Assembly (NCBI GenBank): GCA_964023275.1
Contig: OZ029914.1
Location: forward strand, 45,578,437-45,642,436
Source: Norana najaformis
Lineage: Eukaryota > Annelida > Clitellata > Crassiclitellata > Hormogastridae
Direction: 5' to 3'
DNA: 64,000 bases
Shown: in pieces, positions 32,705-44,986 of the stretch
How the letters are laid out: each line of letters begins with the position of its first letter
Numbering within the stretch: position 1 is the stretch's first letter
Program-made: the position numbers and the translations under genes
The notes under the pieces: generated by a model
What the model was told of the DNA's origin: nothing
Databases searched by the model: none
What the model saw: the letters and a program-made list of their open reading frames with translations, nothing else

Positions 32705-34230
32705 TTACCCGAATTCTGCAAATCCTTGAATCCTGTGGCCTCGACCACGGCCGACTGGGGTCCTGCCGTGCTTTTTAGTCTGATGTCGGAGAAGATCGTG
32801 TCGGAAACGAAATCGCTTTCCACAGTTCGGATAGCCGCACAGATGTGATGTCTCGTTAATGACGTATGGATTGGATGATGAGGGTTTGAATCGAGCTAAC
32901 GCTGGTGCTGACATTGCCTGACGTCCCCTCATGCCTGGAGTTCCCCTACCTCGCACTGAATGCTGCAATAGAAATTGTAAATTATTTAAGGAATTTTAAT
33001 AACATTTACAAAAATACTAATTACAACTGACTCACTCACAAGCTAACTGTACACATGTATATAGGTACTGCGCCTTAGACAATCTCTCAAAGGCTCTGAA
33101 ACTGGTTTCCTAACACATCTAGAAAGGAGCAACCTGAACAGTTCACCTGCTGCATAAGTCTGCCTCAATACAGGCATGAAATAAATGAGCTGTTATTTTA
33201 CTTTCAAATGGTTCTAACCCATGTATGAAGCATTCATTCTCTTTCCTTTCATTCATTTCTTCATTCATCGATTCACTCATTAATTCAGCAAATCAATCAA
33301 TCATTCGTCCACTTATTTCTTCACTCATTCACTAACTCATTCATTTGTTTATGTACTGACATCAACTAAGGAAACATCATAATGACCAAGTGCAATCGAT
33401 TGATACTAGATTCGATCAGTATTCAGTGGATCAATTTAACTGACCTTAGCCTTACGACCGAATCCATACGCTGACGAGGACCTGGATGCTGGCACTGCTC
33501 CCGCCCACATCACCTCGGTTGGTGTAGGACCCAGCTCAGACTGGTCCAGAGGATGCTGGAAGAGACCATCACCAGATGCAGAGTCCCACGGCATTTCATC
33601 CACCTGTTCCTGAGGTTCCTCCTGTGAATCTAGTCCTTCCTCCTCCTCCTCCTCCTCCTCCTCTTCCATCATCTTAAAAGCCTCCGTTACGATGGTACTG
33701 GCAACTGTTGAAGCACTCGTGCCACTCCCGTACGTCACCTGAGTCTGTCGCATCATCGATATCGGCTTCACTTTTGGGGGCAGTACTGTGTCCTTGACGT
33801 AACCAAATTCGCCAAAGGTCGAAGTGGGGTCGTCATACCCAGCCTCAGATTTTATGTTTGGATTCAGATTGTATGCTTCATTGTCTTCATCCATCTGGTT
33901 CGATCGGTTGGACTGGGAGAACTGTAGCCTCGACACAGGCTTCCTCTCTGGTTGTCTCTTTGGGATGCGCCTCTCATTAACATTCTGGGATGGCCTTGGC
34001 ATGCGACGGTCACCAACTTCAATATGTTCTTGCTTCACAGGTTCAGCTGACTCTGGATGAAAGAGTTCATTTATGTGGATGAGAAAGACGTCACTACCAT
34101 CCATTGTGATTCCAATAAGACCCTGGACTTTGAGCTCGGTTGTGAAACTCAAACTGTTCTTGCACAAGAGAGCAACTGTGTCCAGTAAAATGCTTGAAAC
34201 CCTTTCCTGCTCTGGTGTCATGTTGACTAC
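32705..34230 (-). CDS. Single C2H2 zinc-finger protein, family not recognised
   Basis: Two exons: 34230-33445 (ATG at 34221) and 32962-32705, joined in phase 0 through a GTCAGT donor and a ttgcag acceptor, giving 344 aa. The first ~50 residues (LLDTVALLCKNSL, LKVQGLIGITMD, VFLIHINELF) look like a folded N-terminal domain I do not recognise. The middle is polar and disordered, with KQEH and NIKSE segments that resemble sumoylation sites. A run of nine to ten Glu comes from a CTC microsatellite at about 33637-33666. The C-terminus has one C2H2 finger, C-x4-C-x12-H-x4-H (CGYPNC...HDLLRHQTKKH), between RG/GRG-rich stretches. A nuclear DNA- or RNA-binding role is inferred. An acceptor-like ctcacag just before 34230 suggests an upstream, perhaps non-coding, exon that I could not find. 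Confidence 0.8.
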
Positions 34231-35439
34231 CTGTGAGTTAAGGCAAGATATCTTAATATATTAGTGCCTTTGAACAACAATTCATAGTTTTTACCACTTT
34301 CAAGCCTATCACTACTAAACTCGGTGTTGGCCTAACAATTCATCCACATGTAGCCCTGGATAACTCTCAGAATTGGTAACCAATCCTTCTGTATCTACGC
34401 CATTATAAACCATGCACCAGTAATCATAAGCAATAAAAAGGAAGTCGAGCTGAAACTATTTATATATTCTTTACTAAGATCCAAATAAAATCGCAATCGG
34501 TCGCTCAGCGCACACTGTCCCAAGAATGCCTATTATCACCCACCCAAGTTGACCCATTACAGCCGAACTATTCCAACTGTTTGCTCTTTCTTAAGACAAT
34601 AATCAAAAACAAACTTACTCCGTCCTTATCTATAACAAATACTTAAAGTTTAAACAAGCTATTTACAGCAGAAAAAACACAAATCACAATCAACTAAAGT
34701 CTACTATCATTCGAATATAAGTATTTGGTCAACGGCAGTGAGTGTTTATTGAATGGAGACTATTGACGCTGAGGTCATGCTAATTATAATTATCCTCGAA
34801 AATTCCTCTAAAAATAAGAAGTGTCCTAATATAATATATTAATATAACATTTAATTAATAAATAACCATGTATATAATTCCACGTAAATTACCTTTATTC
34901 AGAAGCGCCATCTATTTCTATAAGGAGTGTTGGAAATTAACTTATTACGTAAATTCTTGCAATGGCCGAGATTTGAATAAGAGACTTCCTTCAGACATAA
35001 TAATTAAATTAGTACAATACATTATGATTATAGTTCAGTGAAATAGGCGCTGTTCCAAAGAAGTGGAATGACTTGAGCTAATCCGATTGTAGTTCCAAAT
35101 CATGACATTTTCATACATTAAGCTCTAATTCAGTACGCACTGACACTCGATCGATCTATGCCAAACGCGGGTTGAACGTCCATTAGGAATCAAGTTTCTT
35201 AAATTCTGGAAACCTTGCAGGACAGATTTCGAGACTAATATAGTATATAACTTTCTAGTCATCCACGCCGTCTTGTAGTTCATTAGGGGCCTTTTCGTAA
35301 GCTTCTTTGGCACGCCCACTCGTGACTTCATAAATGCTCCACCCAGAGACTTTGGAACAGCGTCATCTACTTAGAAATATTGCTATCGGATGGTATAAGC
35401 TGTGTGTTTTTCTTGAAACAGATGAAATGTCTTCTCATC

Positions 35440-35578
35440 ACTTTACTGGCCCGGTTAGCTACACTGGTTAACGTGAACGTCAAGGCATCTCTGTGCGCCA
35501 GGATGCTGGTTCGCATACCAATAGTGGCTATATTTCACAGATTTGAATCTCGGGCTAGCACGGGAGACATTATGGCGT
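35440..35578 (+). mobile_element. SINE family S1, head part
   Basis: A-box-like 'ggttagctacactggttaac', B-box-like 'gatgctggttcgcatacc', then 'ttgaatctcgggctagcac', co-linear with the copy at 11425. Confidence 0.65.
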
Positions 35579-36339
35579 AAGTAAGAGTAAAAAGTAAGAG
35601 GGAAGCTAATAATAACTAGTAACTTCTAGTGGGCCGGTGTCTAGTGCACCAGAAATCAGGAAAAGCAAACTTATCATACAATTCGTTGACGACTGACAAG
35701 CAAATAAAATTCAAAAATACAAATTAGGCCTTTCTCAGATTTACAAATCAGTCTGTACTCGAACGAAAGCAAAATAACCTCAAATCTGACACAGAATTAA
35801 TAATAAAAATGCCTTTAGAAGTTATTAGCAGATCAGTCTCTAGCTGGTAAGAGTTTCATGATCATTAAACTAAATGAAACGATGTAGCACCACAGTTTGA
35901 AGAAACATGTTGCACATTGCTTATTTCGGCTCATGGTATATAGCCTTCAAAAATGTGTAAATTCACAGAACACAATAGGATTTACAGGATGAGACATTGA
36001 TGACTAAACTTAAATTTATTTGCGTATAGAGTTCCATAAATAAAGGAGTCAAATGCTAGTCTCTTACGTGTGATTACACTTTTAACGTAACTTTAAATTT
36101 TCGAAAAAATGCCAGAAATAACTTAAATAATTAATTACAGGGCCCAAGTTTATTTTTTTAGTCGAGCGTCCTGCAGAAACTACTTAACGTGATACGCTTT
36201 GCATCGAAACCAAGACAGCAATTCATTTCGATATGATTGAAAACCACTCGCCAGATGGCAGGACTGATTTATCTTTCCCACTTTTTCCTGAATACTCATA
36301 ACGACATATCGTAATCGTAAGCTCCAGATTTTGAACTAC

Positions 36340-36420
36340 ATTTTCTATAGCGACCGCATGGCCTCGACCATGGTAATTTTTCAATGAATTTATCGGGCGA
36401 GATCCATCGCCACCGGTGCC
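36340..36420 (-). mobile_element. SINE family S1, tail part, reverse
   Basis: Reverse copy sharing 'tctatagcgaccgcatggcc' and 'atcgggcgagatcc' with other S1 tails. Confidence 0.6.
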
Positions 36421-38669
36421 CTTTACTAGTGATTAGACAATAAGCCATACTAGAACATATAGGCCTATAACCATCTTAACAAACGACTGAGCAAGATATT
36501 GATTAAAGCAGCGTGTAGGACTACATCATGTTTGTTGATTATTCGTTTCATGCGCCAACTGCAGTATAGACTGTTGTATCACAGTCCTTTCTCTTTTCTG
36601 CTGTCAAAGTGGGGGCCTTGCTCATCTCTGCTGCTGTAAAAGCCACGGAAAGCATGACACACACTGCTTTTGTTTTTGCACGGAATACCAATGGCATACC
36701 TGTGGACAAACATTCGAGAGAAATGTAGAAAATGAGCGTATTTGGACCAGTTGGAAAACTGGTCACGCCCACCTTCTGTGAAAATCTCGTAGATCTAGCG
36801 CACAACAGAAAGAAATGCAAGCATAATACGATAACACAAGTTTTCTGCTGATGCTATCAAAAGGACAACCCCAAAAGGGTCAAACTTGTCCCTTCCATTA
36901 GAAGCATTTCAGGTGGCCAAGCGATTAAATTTATATCTTTAAATTGCACGTGAACGAATATAACTAAAGAAAATTAATAGAAAATACTTAACGAAACTGA
37001 ACTAACAAGTTTTAAAGTTAACGGAACAGTTGAGTCTTTCTTCCCAAGGGGTCTCAAGCGAGAAACCATTCACACAAACTCCCAGCTATTAAACAAAAGG
37101 CGTCCAAAACTCAGGCTGTTCGCCTAAATCCTCAAGGCGACTGCTCGGGTTACAGTCTCGGTCTGATCGGGGGTCGATGCTTACGGGGCAATAGTGATTG
37201 GACGGCTGGGGAGAAAGAATAAGGGTTTAATAAAATAAAATAAAAAATAAATAATTAAAATGCTAGAAATAAACTAAAGAAAACCCAAAAACTTAATATC
37301 AAACTATTATAGGGGCCTATAATTCTTTTATTATTAAATTAAAATGCTACACATAATTCCTGTCTGCAAGCCTTGTTGCGTGTCCGCTACAACAGATCCC
37401 GCATTGCGTGTGCTGCATACATTGCTGCCTGACTGACCGAAACAGGTGCTTGTAGGGTAGTTTGAAAACGTGGCAATTATTCTCAGTAATATCTTTTCGG
37501 GCAACAATTACTAATAGGCCTTTATCAGTCCACGTCTGTCTGCAGGGTGTCTTGCACACTCTGTCTGCGTGTCTGTCCATAACACTAGATTATCATTTGA
37601 TTTGTAGAATGTCGCTAATAGAATGCGTTTACTACTTCATTCGTTGATTCTATCAATCGTTCATTTGGTTAGGCCCTAATTATTACCGTCTCCATCCAAT
37701 GCGAAGCCCTGAAACATATAATTTTGAATTTAAGCATTTTCTAGCGAATTTCCCTCTAGGGGCGCAGTTGCATCCAAGACACGGCGCTATATAAATTTTT
37801 GATTACAAATTGCATTAAAGTGCATACATGCACATGCGCATACATGCACATGCGCATACATACATCTATAGCCTATTTTCTGGCAACAATTTATGCCTTT
37901 TTACAAATATATAATTCGACAATAGCGTTGCAATAAAAATCTGCATTCGATGTCGAATATTTTTAATACTAATAATGTTGTATAATATCCCACAGGAATT
38001 TATTTATCAATGTTAATAATTTTAAATTTCATTCTTATTATTTTCAAATAAAGAATTGTGAAATAAACATTTAAAATAAAAAAACGAAAAAATAAAAATA
38101 CCAAGGCCTACACATTGGCATTATAAAGATTCAAATACTTTAAAATTATTAACAGTAATAAGAAGTATAATTATCTCATGGATCTTGAATGTGATTTATG
38201 TTCTTATCTTTGGCAGATGAAAAAGGCCTTTTATTTGTAGATTGTTCATTGGCGTACTGAAAGAATTCGAATACATCTGCGAGTGGGACTTTATTCCTAC
38301 AGTCATCCGAGCATGGCAAACTCCTTGTTTCTTCCGGCTTTTGTCTTCAATAATTAAAGCTGTATTCTTGCAACCATTGCGTGTCATTCAGCTGTTGTTA
38401 GCTGCGAAGGTCGATCAGACTGTTGCCGAACTGACTGACTCATTGGACGACTTGTTGATTGAATATGGCAATTTTATTGATTGGCTGATCGGTTGAGAGA
38501 AGTCCTGCATGTGTTAGTACTGATACGGTAGGCCAGTAATTAAGTCTGTTAGATGAGTTGGCTGTGGTTTGGTCTAAATGTAGATGTAAGCAACAGAAAC
38601 TCTAGCATACTTCACTTTGAAAAGAATTCCAAAGAGCCAGCTTTTCCAAAGGCGCTTAGTCATAGAAAA

Positions 38670-38800
38670 GGATGCCCGATAGTCTAGTGGTGAATGTGCT
38701 GGACAACGGAGAGGTCGGGGTTCAAATTCACGCTATAGAGGACAGATAATTTATTATCTCCGTTTCACTGGCGCTTCCTAAGGCACTGTTAAACAAGTAC
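38670..38800 (+). mobile_element. tRNA-derived SINE
   Basis: A-box-like 'gatagtctagtggtgaatg' and a strong B box 'gtcggggttcaaattca'. Related to the 7690 copy. Confidence 0.7.
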
Positions 38801-40649
38801 ATCGGCCTCACGCTGTCGAAAACTCCGCCACTGCCGCCACTGCGGCAGTGCCAGTCCCAAGCCTGGATAAAGGAGGAGGGCGACGTCAACGGCCTTTGAT
38901 ACCATAAGATGTCGTTAGACATTGGAACTTCTACTATACGCTGTCTGTAGGAAGATATACCGCGTAAGAGTTGCCGCCCACGCTCATATGCCGAGAAAAT
39001 GAAATCGTAAACACCTTATGCCGTAGTTGCCTTGCTGGATTGATTTCAGTGAATGCTATTCTAACCAGATAAAGACGATTACAAACGGAGCAACGAGGTA
39101 GTAATACGACGACACCATCAGGGCTAACATGTGAAACTAATGTGCAAGACACCTGGGGCTGGTTCTCGGTCGAGGACAGCATCACACGATTCAAGATCCT
39201 TAGTAGTATTTTGGAGCAACCTCAGAAAAGACCCAGACTAGGAACCTCTGATTTCCCGTCTCGACGATTAGTAAACAAGTAAGAAAATAAGTAAGAAAAG
39301 CACAGGCACAAGTAAAAACCTGCTAAACCTTAACATTTGGTGGGACATGTCCCTTGTATCCCACATGTATCGACGCCTCTGATTGTGTTTACTGGGGTCG
39401 CCTGCTGGTAACGCATGCCAAGAATGTAGGCCTATATTTTGCCATCATTTACGCCAGAGGCAATCTACAGAGGCCTATGCGCGCGTTGGTACAGGCCTAC
39501 GGTGAAACGAAGGTGCAAGCCTAGTTACACTGTGTCCAGAAAAAGAAGTCCCATATATAAAATACATCAACTGAAGGATACTTTTAGAACTTGTTAATAC
39601 ATTATAAGCATCTCGAGAAGACAAATGTTAGGAGTATTTGCATCTATATGGCTGTGTTCTAAATGTACCCCGTTGACCGTACGCACCTTAAAATTATGTC
39701 TTCTTCACTGAAAGCTACTGTGGGTTAGGCAGCGAAAATAATTACGTACTGTAACATAAAGTTGTTAATAGCAAATAAATAAGAAGAGAAATTTTTTAGT
39801 TTAATTAAATTTCTTAAATATTTGCAAAAGTAATTCGAGGTTGACAGAGGGTTCTTCTCTGGACAAAGTGTACAGGCAAAGCTATATAGGACTGCAATGT
39901 GCTTGCTGGTGCACCTGCTAAGCCTTGATTTTGACCGGCAGCCAACTGCGTGGAATTAGCTAATCCTTCATACATGCAATTAAACTCATTATTAATTAAC
40001 TCTGGACCTTTCTGCTTAAGCGCTGGTCGCGGTGGCAGGGCCTAGCGCTGACTTCGCCAAGCACGCGTGTAGCGATGTGTGACTGTCTACTCTACTTGTG
40101 ATTGGGTTGAGGTCCAATCAGGTAGCGAATTGAGACTCTGTAGACGCCCTCTGTCAGTTTTCATAATTGTTTTTCTCATTAAGGGCGGGTTCAGAGGCTA
40201 ATTCGGCCATAGCTTCCTATGTGATTTAAAGGATCCCACGCCACTGAGTTAGCTTCAAAACTGGTCTGGGTGAGAAACTAAATATAGTTGAAAAACTGGA
40301 AATTTAAAGAACGAGCTTTTGTAGACGCTTTTCTTAGAAAGCTAAACTTCGAATGAGATACTGAATTATGAAGGGTCGTATGTATGAAATTAGGAATGAC
40401 GGAGAGAGACCAGAAAATTAAAAAGGTGATTGGAGGTACATCAGTCGGAGATGGGGATAACAGAAGAGAAATGAGATATTGAGAGATGATATAGGGGACC
40501 ACCTAAGAAGAGGCTAAGAGTTTAGTTAAGTACAGATTGTTACAGTATAGGCCAATCAGAAAAAATATAGATATAGCGACAGAAAGGAAGAGTGACAGAG
40601 AAATGTAGAGACATGCAGTGAGAGAAACACACTTGGAAGCACAAAATAG

Positions 40650-40670
40650 AGAGATAGATAGTTAGATAGA

Positions 40671-40714
<44 letters not shown>

Positions 40715-40796
40715 TAGATAGATAGATAGATACATACATACATACATACATAGATAGATAAATAGATACATAGATACATAGATACTAGATAGATAA

Positions 40797-40833
<37 letters not shown>

Positions 40834-40894
40834 TAGACAGATAGATAGATAGATAGATAGACAGATAGATAGATAGACAGATAGATAGATAGAC

Positions 40895-40941
<47 letters not shown>

Positions 40942-40990
40942 GACAAACAGACAGAGACAGAGGGAGACAGAGAGACAGAGACAGACGGAG
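40650..40990. repeat. GATA/GACA compound microsatellite
   Basis: Interspersed GATA, GACA and CATA tetranucleotides for about 340 bp, grading into an AGACAG-rich tract. The long reverse-strand open frames across it encode only Ile/Tyr/Ser/Leu repeats and are not a gene. Confidence 0.95.
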
Positions 40991-42272
40991 ACAGAAACAG
41001 AGACAGAGAGTTATAAAGCACTCAAATACACACCATGAGAACTCCCGCCAATTTTTCTGGCTCATCAGCCTACCAGTGTGTCGTCCATAGCAACGCATTG
41101 TTGACATCAGCATCCGTATCAAAATTAGCGAAGCGTGACGGTCTAATTGGTTCTCAAAGTCTCTGACAGATTGACCAGCGACATCTACCGGTCATTTCAC
41201 CATATTATTAAACAGATGCAGGTAATATTTCATCTTTGTTTCTTCCAAATTAATGGGGCGCCTTTCAAAAGCCTCCAGTATTTGTCAGCATATTTCACTC
41301 GCGAAATTTGGGTACATGCCAGTTTTAATATTAGTATGGACCTCATCACGATATCTTATGCATAACTAGAGCTAATAAATAATTGTTTCCAGCCTCACTT
41401 GCTGCACGAATCAGTGTAGTTGGCCGCATAGTTTGAACAGAGGTCAGTATTGCGAATCACACGTTGAGCCAACGTTTGGAGAACGATGTTTGCTGACATT
41501 CATGTATTCGGAATGTATAAAGCTGAATTAAGCTGGCTGCCTTGGAAGACATCTATTGTCCTGCTATATTTCGCGACTTGGCGTCTGATACTTTTAGGAG
41601 CATCATCTATCAGTGCTTGCGTTTTTAAATATCGGCGCTATAGAAGTTAAGAGATGAACTAGCTTAAGAATCGTTGCTTATGTATGGGTGTAAATATTAT
41701 ACGTCTGTAGGCTTATGCTATTTGAGACGTATTTAGAGGTTACTGTAAAATTTGCAAATGAATTTTGCCAAGCGGATTGCAAGGTTAACTGACTTAAGAA
41801 AAAGATTGGAAGTGTTTGGCCTGTGTAACTATGCAGCCTCGACACTGACGCAAGTGATCTCTGAATGTGAAACATGAAGACTTATTATCGTATAACCCCA
41901 CTGTGTAGGATGTCTGCGATTACTATACAAAATCAGGTACTTAGCAGGCTTATTGCTTCTAATATTGTTTTGTCATGGTTTTCACGATCGAAACCTCATT
42001 TAAAAGTAATAAAATCACAGAAAGGGTGCTATTTCTAATGCACGTACAATGACATTAGGAATGGTTCATCGCTTTGATATCGTTCTGTGGAGTTTAATCG
42101 TAATCGTTAGCTGATAAACTGCTTTTCTTCAGCGCTCTAAAAGCTCGGTGGTAGGTATAAGTTTATTTGCAGGCGCTTTATAGAAAGCAAAGTTGGCGAG
42201 AAAGGTTATCCGTTAGCGTTTCATGATGTTTTATTTGTGTCGTATGCTTTCTGCCACCTGTTAGTTGTTGCC

Positions 42273-44946
42273 ATGGTGGAGAAGTCGAGTGTGATGGAGC
42301 AGCTACAGGAGATCACGGAATGTTGTATCTGTACAGAGATCTACACGAATCCGAAGCTCCTACCATGCGCCCACACCTTCTGCCTGCGCTGCCTCCAGCA
42401 GCTGGGTCACGGCAAGGGACCCGGAGACGAAATGGCCTGCCCAGTCTGTCGCAAGGAGTTCAACATTCCTTCAAAAGGGATGATCGGTCTTCCGAGCAAC
42501 TTCTTCATGAAGAACCTCGTCGAAATCAGCGGCACTCCAAAAGAGGCCCTGACGACGCGTTATCCAGGCTCAGCTGTATGCGACCGCTGTCTGAAACAGA
42601 AACGAGTGAACGCGGCCGATGCGACCGTCCGATGCTCCGACTGCTCCGTCAACCTCTGCACCGACTGCGCCGGTCGGCACAGCGTCGACGGCAAGGGCAG
42701 GGCCCACAGGGTGTCCGCCCTGAGCAGCGCCAGGAAGAAGGAGGTCGACGAGCTGCTGAGGTTGAAAGCAGGGGTCAGCTGCGTCCTGCATCCGACTAGG
42801 AAGATCCGGATGTACTGTCTCGACTGCCGGATGAGCATCTGCATGCTGTGCTTCGCCGAGGGACATCGGTCGCATCGCTGTTCCAACGTTGGAAACGTCT
42901 CGAAGGACATTCGCCGTCAGTTGCAGGTAGAGATCGATCGCATCTCGGCCCGGATAGCGGAAGCCAGGGACCGGCTGAACCGCCTCCAGGGCGAGAAGAC
43001 AGTCGTGGCGAGACAGGTGAGGAACTCGGAGAACTCCGTGGCTCGGAGAAGCGCCGATGTGAAGGCGATCGTCGACCGGCACGCACAAAGTCTCCTCGAA
43101 GAGCTGGATCAGATTCGAGCGAGGAAGGTCAAGGAGGTCGAAACGGAGACGGAGGAGCTGCAGCGCTACATCGCGAGTCTTGGCATCGTCCAGTCACGCA
43201 TCAGAGGCATCAAGGACCGGTCGAGGTTCGGGGGCCTGGACGTTCTCAGAGACGTCAAGGACGTCCAGGTCAAGATCGACGAGTTGGACAGGTCCTACGT
43301 TATCAGACACTACTTTCCGGTTCAGATCGCTTTCAAGGCGAACGACCTCGATGAACTTATAAAGGGTGATCTCACGAACTTCGTCGGAAGAACTGAAGGT
43401 CAGTGGAAGATCATGTGCGTCGAGTAGCAGGCGTCACACGTGTCTTAGCTTCAACTTGGTTGCATAAATCAAGCATGGCGCAATATCTATGCTAGGTCTT
43501 AGAATTTTCAAACTATTAATTTACCTTCTTATATAAAATTTAACTAACTTGATAACATGTTTGCACGAAGAGTGCAATTGAATACTCATAATGACAACTA
43601 TACAAGCAATTATAACAGCAATAAAAATAATACATCTCATATAAGGCTAATTGGCTAATTTCTATTGAAATCAGCATGGCTGAAAACATTTCTCAGATAA
43701 AGTGTTGTTACCTTATGAAGGTTTTGAACGAAATTACAATTTATTTTGTCAGCTGATCAATCAGATTACTAGTTGTTAACCAGAATTGTGGTTTATTGGA
43801 AGGGGAAATTCCACATCCACTTGTTAAGATCATCATCCACTGAAGATACCTTACCAAACAGGTCTTCGCAAATGCTGCTACCAACAAAATGCACCCGGGT
43901 TAGCAATTCTTCTCTAAATCTGAGTGGCACCATCCCACGACCACCGTTGCCATCATAATCCCTTTGCACCTAAGCACCACGCAGTCTTCCCCTCCATGAC
44001 CCAGGATCCTAACCTGGCACCGAAGCTGACGCAACAATCTGGCTCTTTTCCTAATGTTTTTGCCTCTTTCCTTATTTGTCTTTTTACCTTTATCTTTACC
44101 TTGGTACCTGGTGCTTATCTTTCAGTGACCAGTCGTTCCTGTCGACGCGTGGTTCGTCTGACAACGAATGACCGCCGGGTCTACGGCGTTGCAGCTCTTC
44201 AGAGCCGATGGTACGCCATCTGTTGGCAGTCGACTACGATCATCGTCTTTGAAGCCCAGAACCCCTTTACGAGGCTTGCAGATCTGATCGTTCCACGGAT
44301 GAAGTCATCCAGAGACATCGCAGCCTGCGAGCGCTCGTCCTGTCTCTACATCACCGACCACACCAGCTGCTGTATCTGGAAGGTGACGGTGACGGATTCC
44401 GCCAACACCACCCGCTGGATGTCCGGTTTAGGGGAACCGTTCACTCTGTCCGTTTCCCCCAAAGGCCGCGTGGTCCTGCTCACCGAAGGCCGGCCCCACG
44501 TCCTCGAGGTCTTCGCCCCCGACGGGTCTCTCCTTCGACGTGTAAGTCTTCCGGGAGACATGGACACCCCTCACCACGCGGTTGAAACCCCCAGAGGTAG
44601 CTTTCTCATCTGCCACGGCTGGGCCAGTGTCCGCCTCCAACGCGTCCTTGAGCTGGGCCGTGATGGACTGACCATAACCCGAACGTACCCTGCAGGGGAC
44701 GGGGCCCCTCACCTTCTGAACCGCCCCTGCCACTTGGCCCTTGATGGAGACGGGAGGGTGATGGTGGCGGACAGCCTCAACCACCGAGTGGTCCTACTGG
44801 ACGCTCAGCTTTCCCTCGACCAGGTACTACTGACGAGGGACCAGGATGACTTGAATCAGCCGTCGAGGCTCTGCTACGTTCGAAGTACGGAACAACTCCT
44901 TGTTGGTCACAGGAAAGGAATTGATGTCTACAGCTGGACAGAATAA
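42273..44946 (+). CDS. TRIM-type RING/B-box E3 ubiquitin ligase with NHL-like propeller
   Basis: Exons 42273-43398 and 44126-44946 join in phase 1 (GAA G|GTCAGT ... ttcag|TG ACC) to give 648 aa. I chose the ATG at 42273 (gttgccATGG). Residues ~14-60 form a C3HC4 RING: CCICTEIYTNP, CAHTFCLRCL, CPVCRKEF. Two B-boxes follow: CDRCLKQ...CSDCSVNLCTDC...H, then CVLHPTRKIRMYCLDC...C..CFAEGH. A coiled coil rich in Arg/Glu comes next. Exon 2 encodes a repeat propeller of the TRIM-NHL type seen in many marine invertebrates (VVRLTTNDRRVYGV, DIAACERSSCLYITDH, NRPCHLALDGDGRVMVADSL). Probable role: cytosolic ubiquitin ligase with the propeller as substrate- or RNA-binding end. The gene is clearly more GC-rich than its surroundings. 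AATAAA at 44981-44986 is a good poly(A) signal. Confidence 0.9.
43399..44125 (+). other. TRIM intron, 727 bp, with in-frame stop soon after the donor
   Basis: The donor GTCAGT at 43399 is non-optimal. If retained, the frame reads through ten more residues to TAG at 43425 and yields a 384-aa RING/B-box/coiled-coil protein lacking the propeller. The acceptor has a long pyrimidine tract (about 44042-44123) ending ctttcag. Confidence 0.75.
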
Positions 44947-44980
44947 CGGATCTATCGCCAAACTATAAATTTAATTATCA

Positions 44981-44986
44981 AATAAA
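44981..44986 (+). promoter_or_regulatory. Probable TRIM poly(A) signal
   Basis: AATAAA 35 nt after the TRIM stop, overlapping a second AATAAA-like hexamer. Confidence 0.55.

Larger units (their letters stand above)
34231..42272. other. 8-kb stretch without a recognisable gene
   Basis: Contains SINE fragments (35440-35578, 36340-36420 reverse, 38670-38800) and a large GATA/GACA microsatellite (40650-40990). The rest is AT-rich unique DNA. Open frames at 35125-35331 (-), 36548-36820 (-) and 38242-38496 (+) lack convincing coding character. A first exon of the zinc-finger gene (toward 34250-35400) and the TRIM promoter (toward 42000-42270) should lie in it. Confidence 0.5.

Noticed and set aside
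35125-35331. Basic 68-codon reverse-strand frame upstream of the zinc-finger gene
   Set aside because: Considered as its first exon, but no good donor in compatible phase is present and part of it resembles nearby repeat sequence.
36548-36820. Reverse-strand frame starting with a signal-peptide-like stretch
   Set aside because: It has no ATG start and no cysteine pattern or family resemblance.
38242-38496. 84-codon open frame with protein-like composition
   Set aside because: It has no ATG at the start and no recognisable motif. An acceptor-like ttgtag precedes it, but no partner exon could be found.
40650-40990. CRISPR-like or satellite array
   Set aside because: The unit is a simple tetranucleotide without unique spacers, and the genome is eukaryotic.
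40556-41122. 188-codon reverse-strand open frame
   Set aside because: It lies in the GATA/GACA microsatellite and encodes only Tyr/Leu/Ser/Ile repeats; the frame is open because the repeat lacks stops.
42570-43088. Reverse-strand and alternate-frame open frames across the TRIM exon
   Set aside because: They are shadows of GC-rich coding sequence; the forward frame has RING and B-box motifs and explains the openness.
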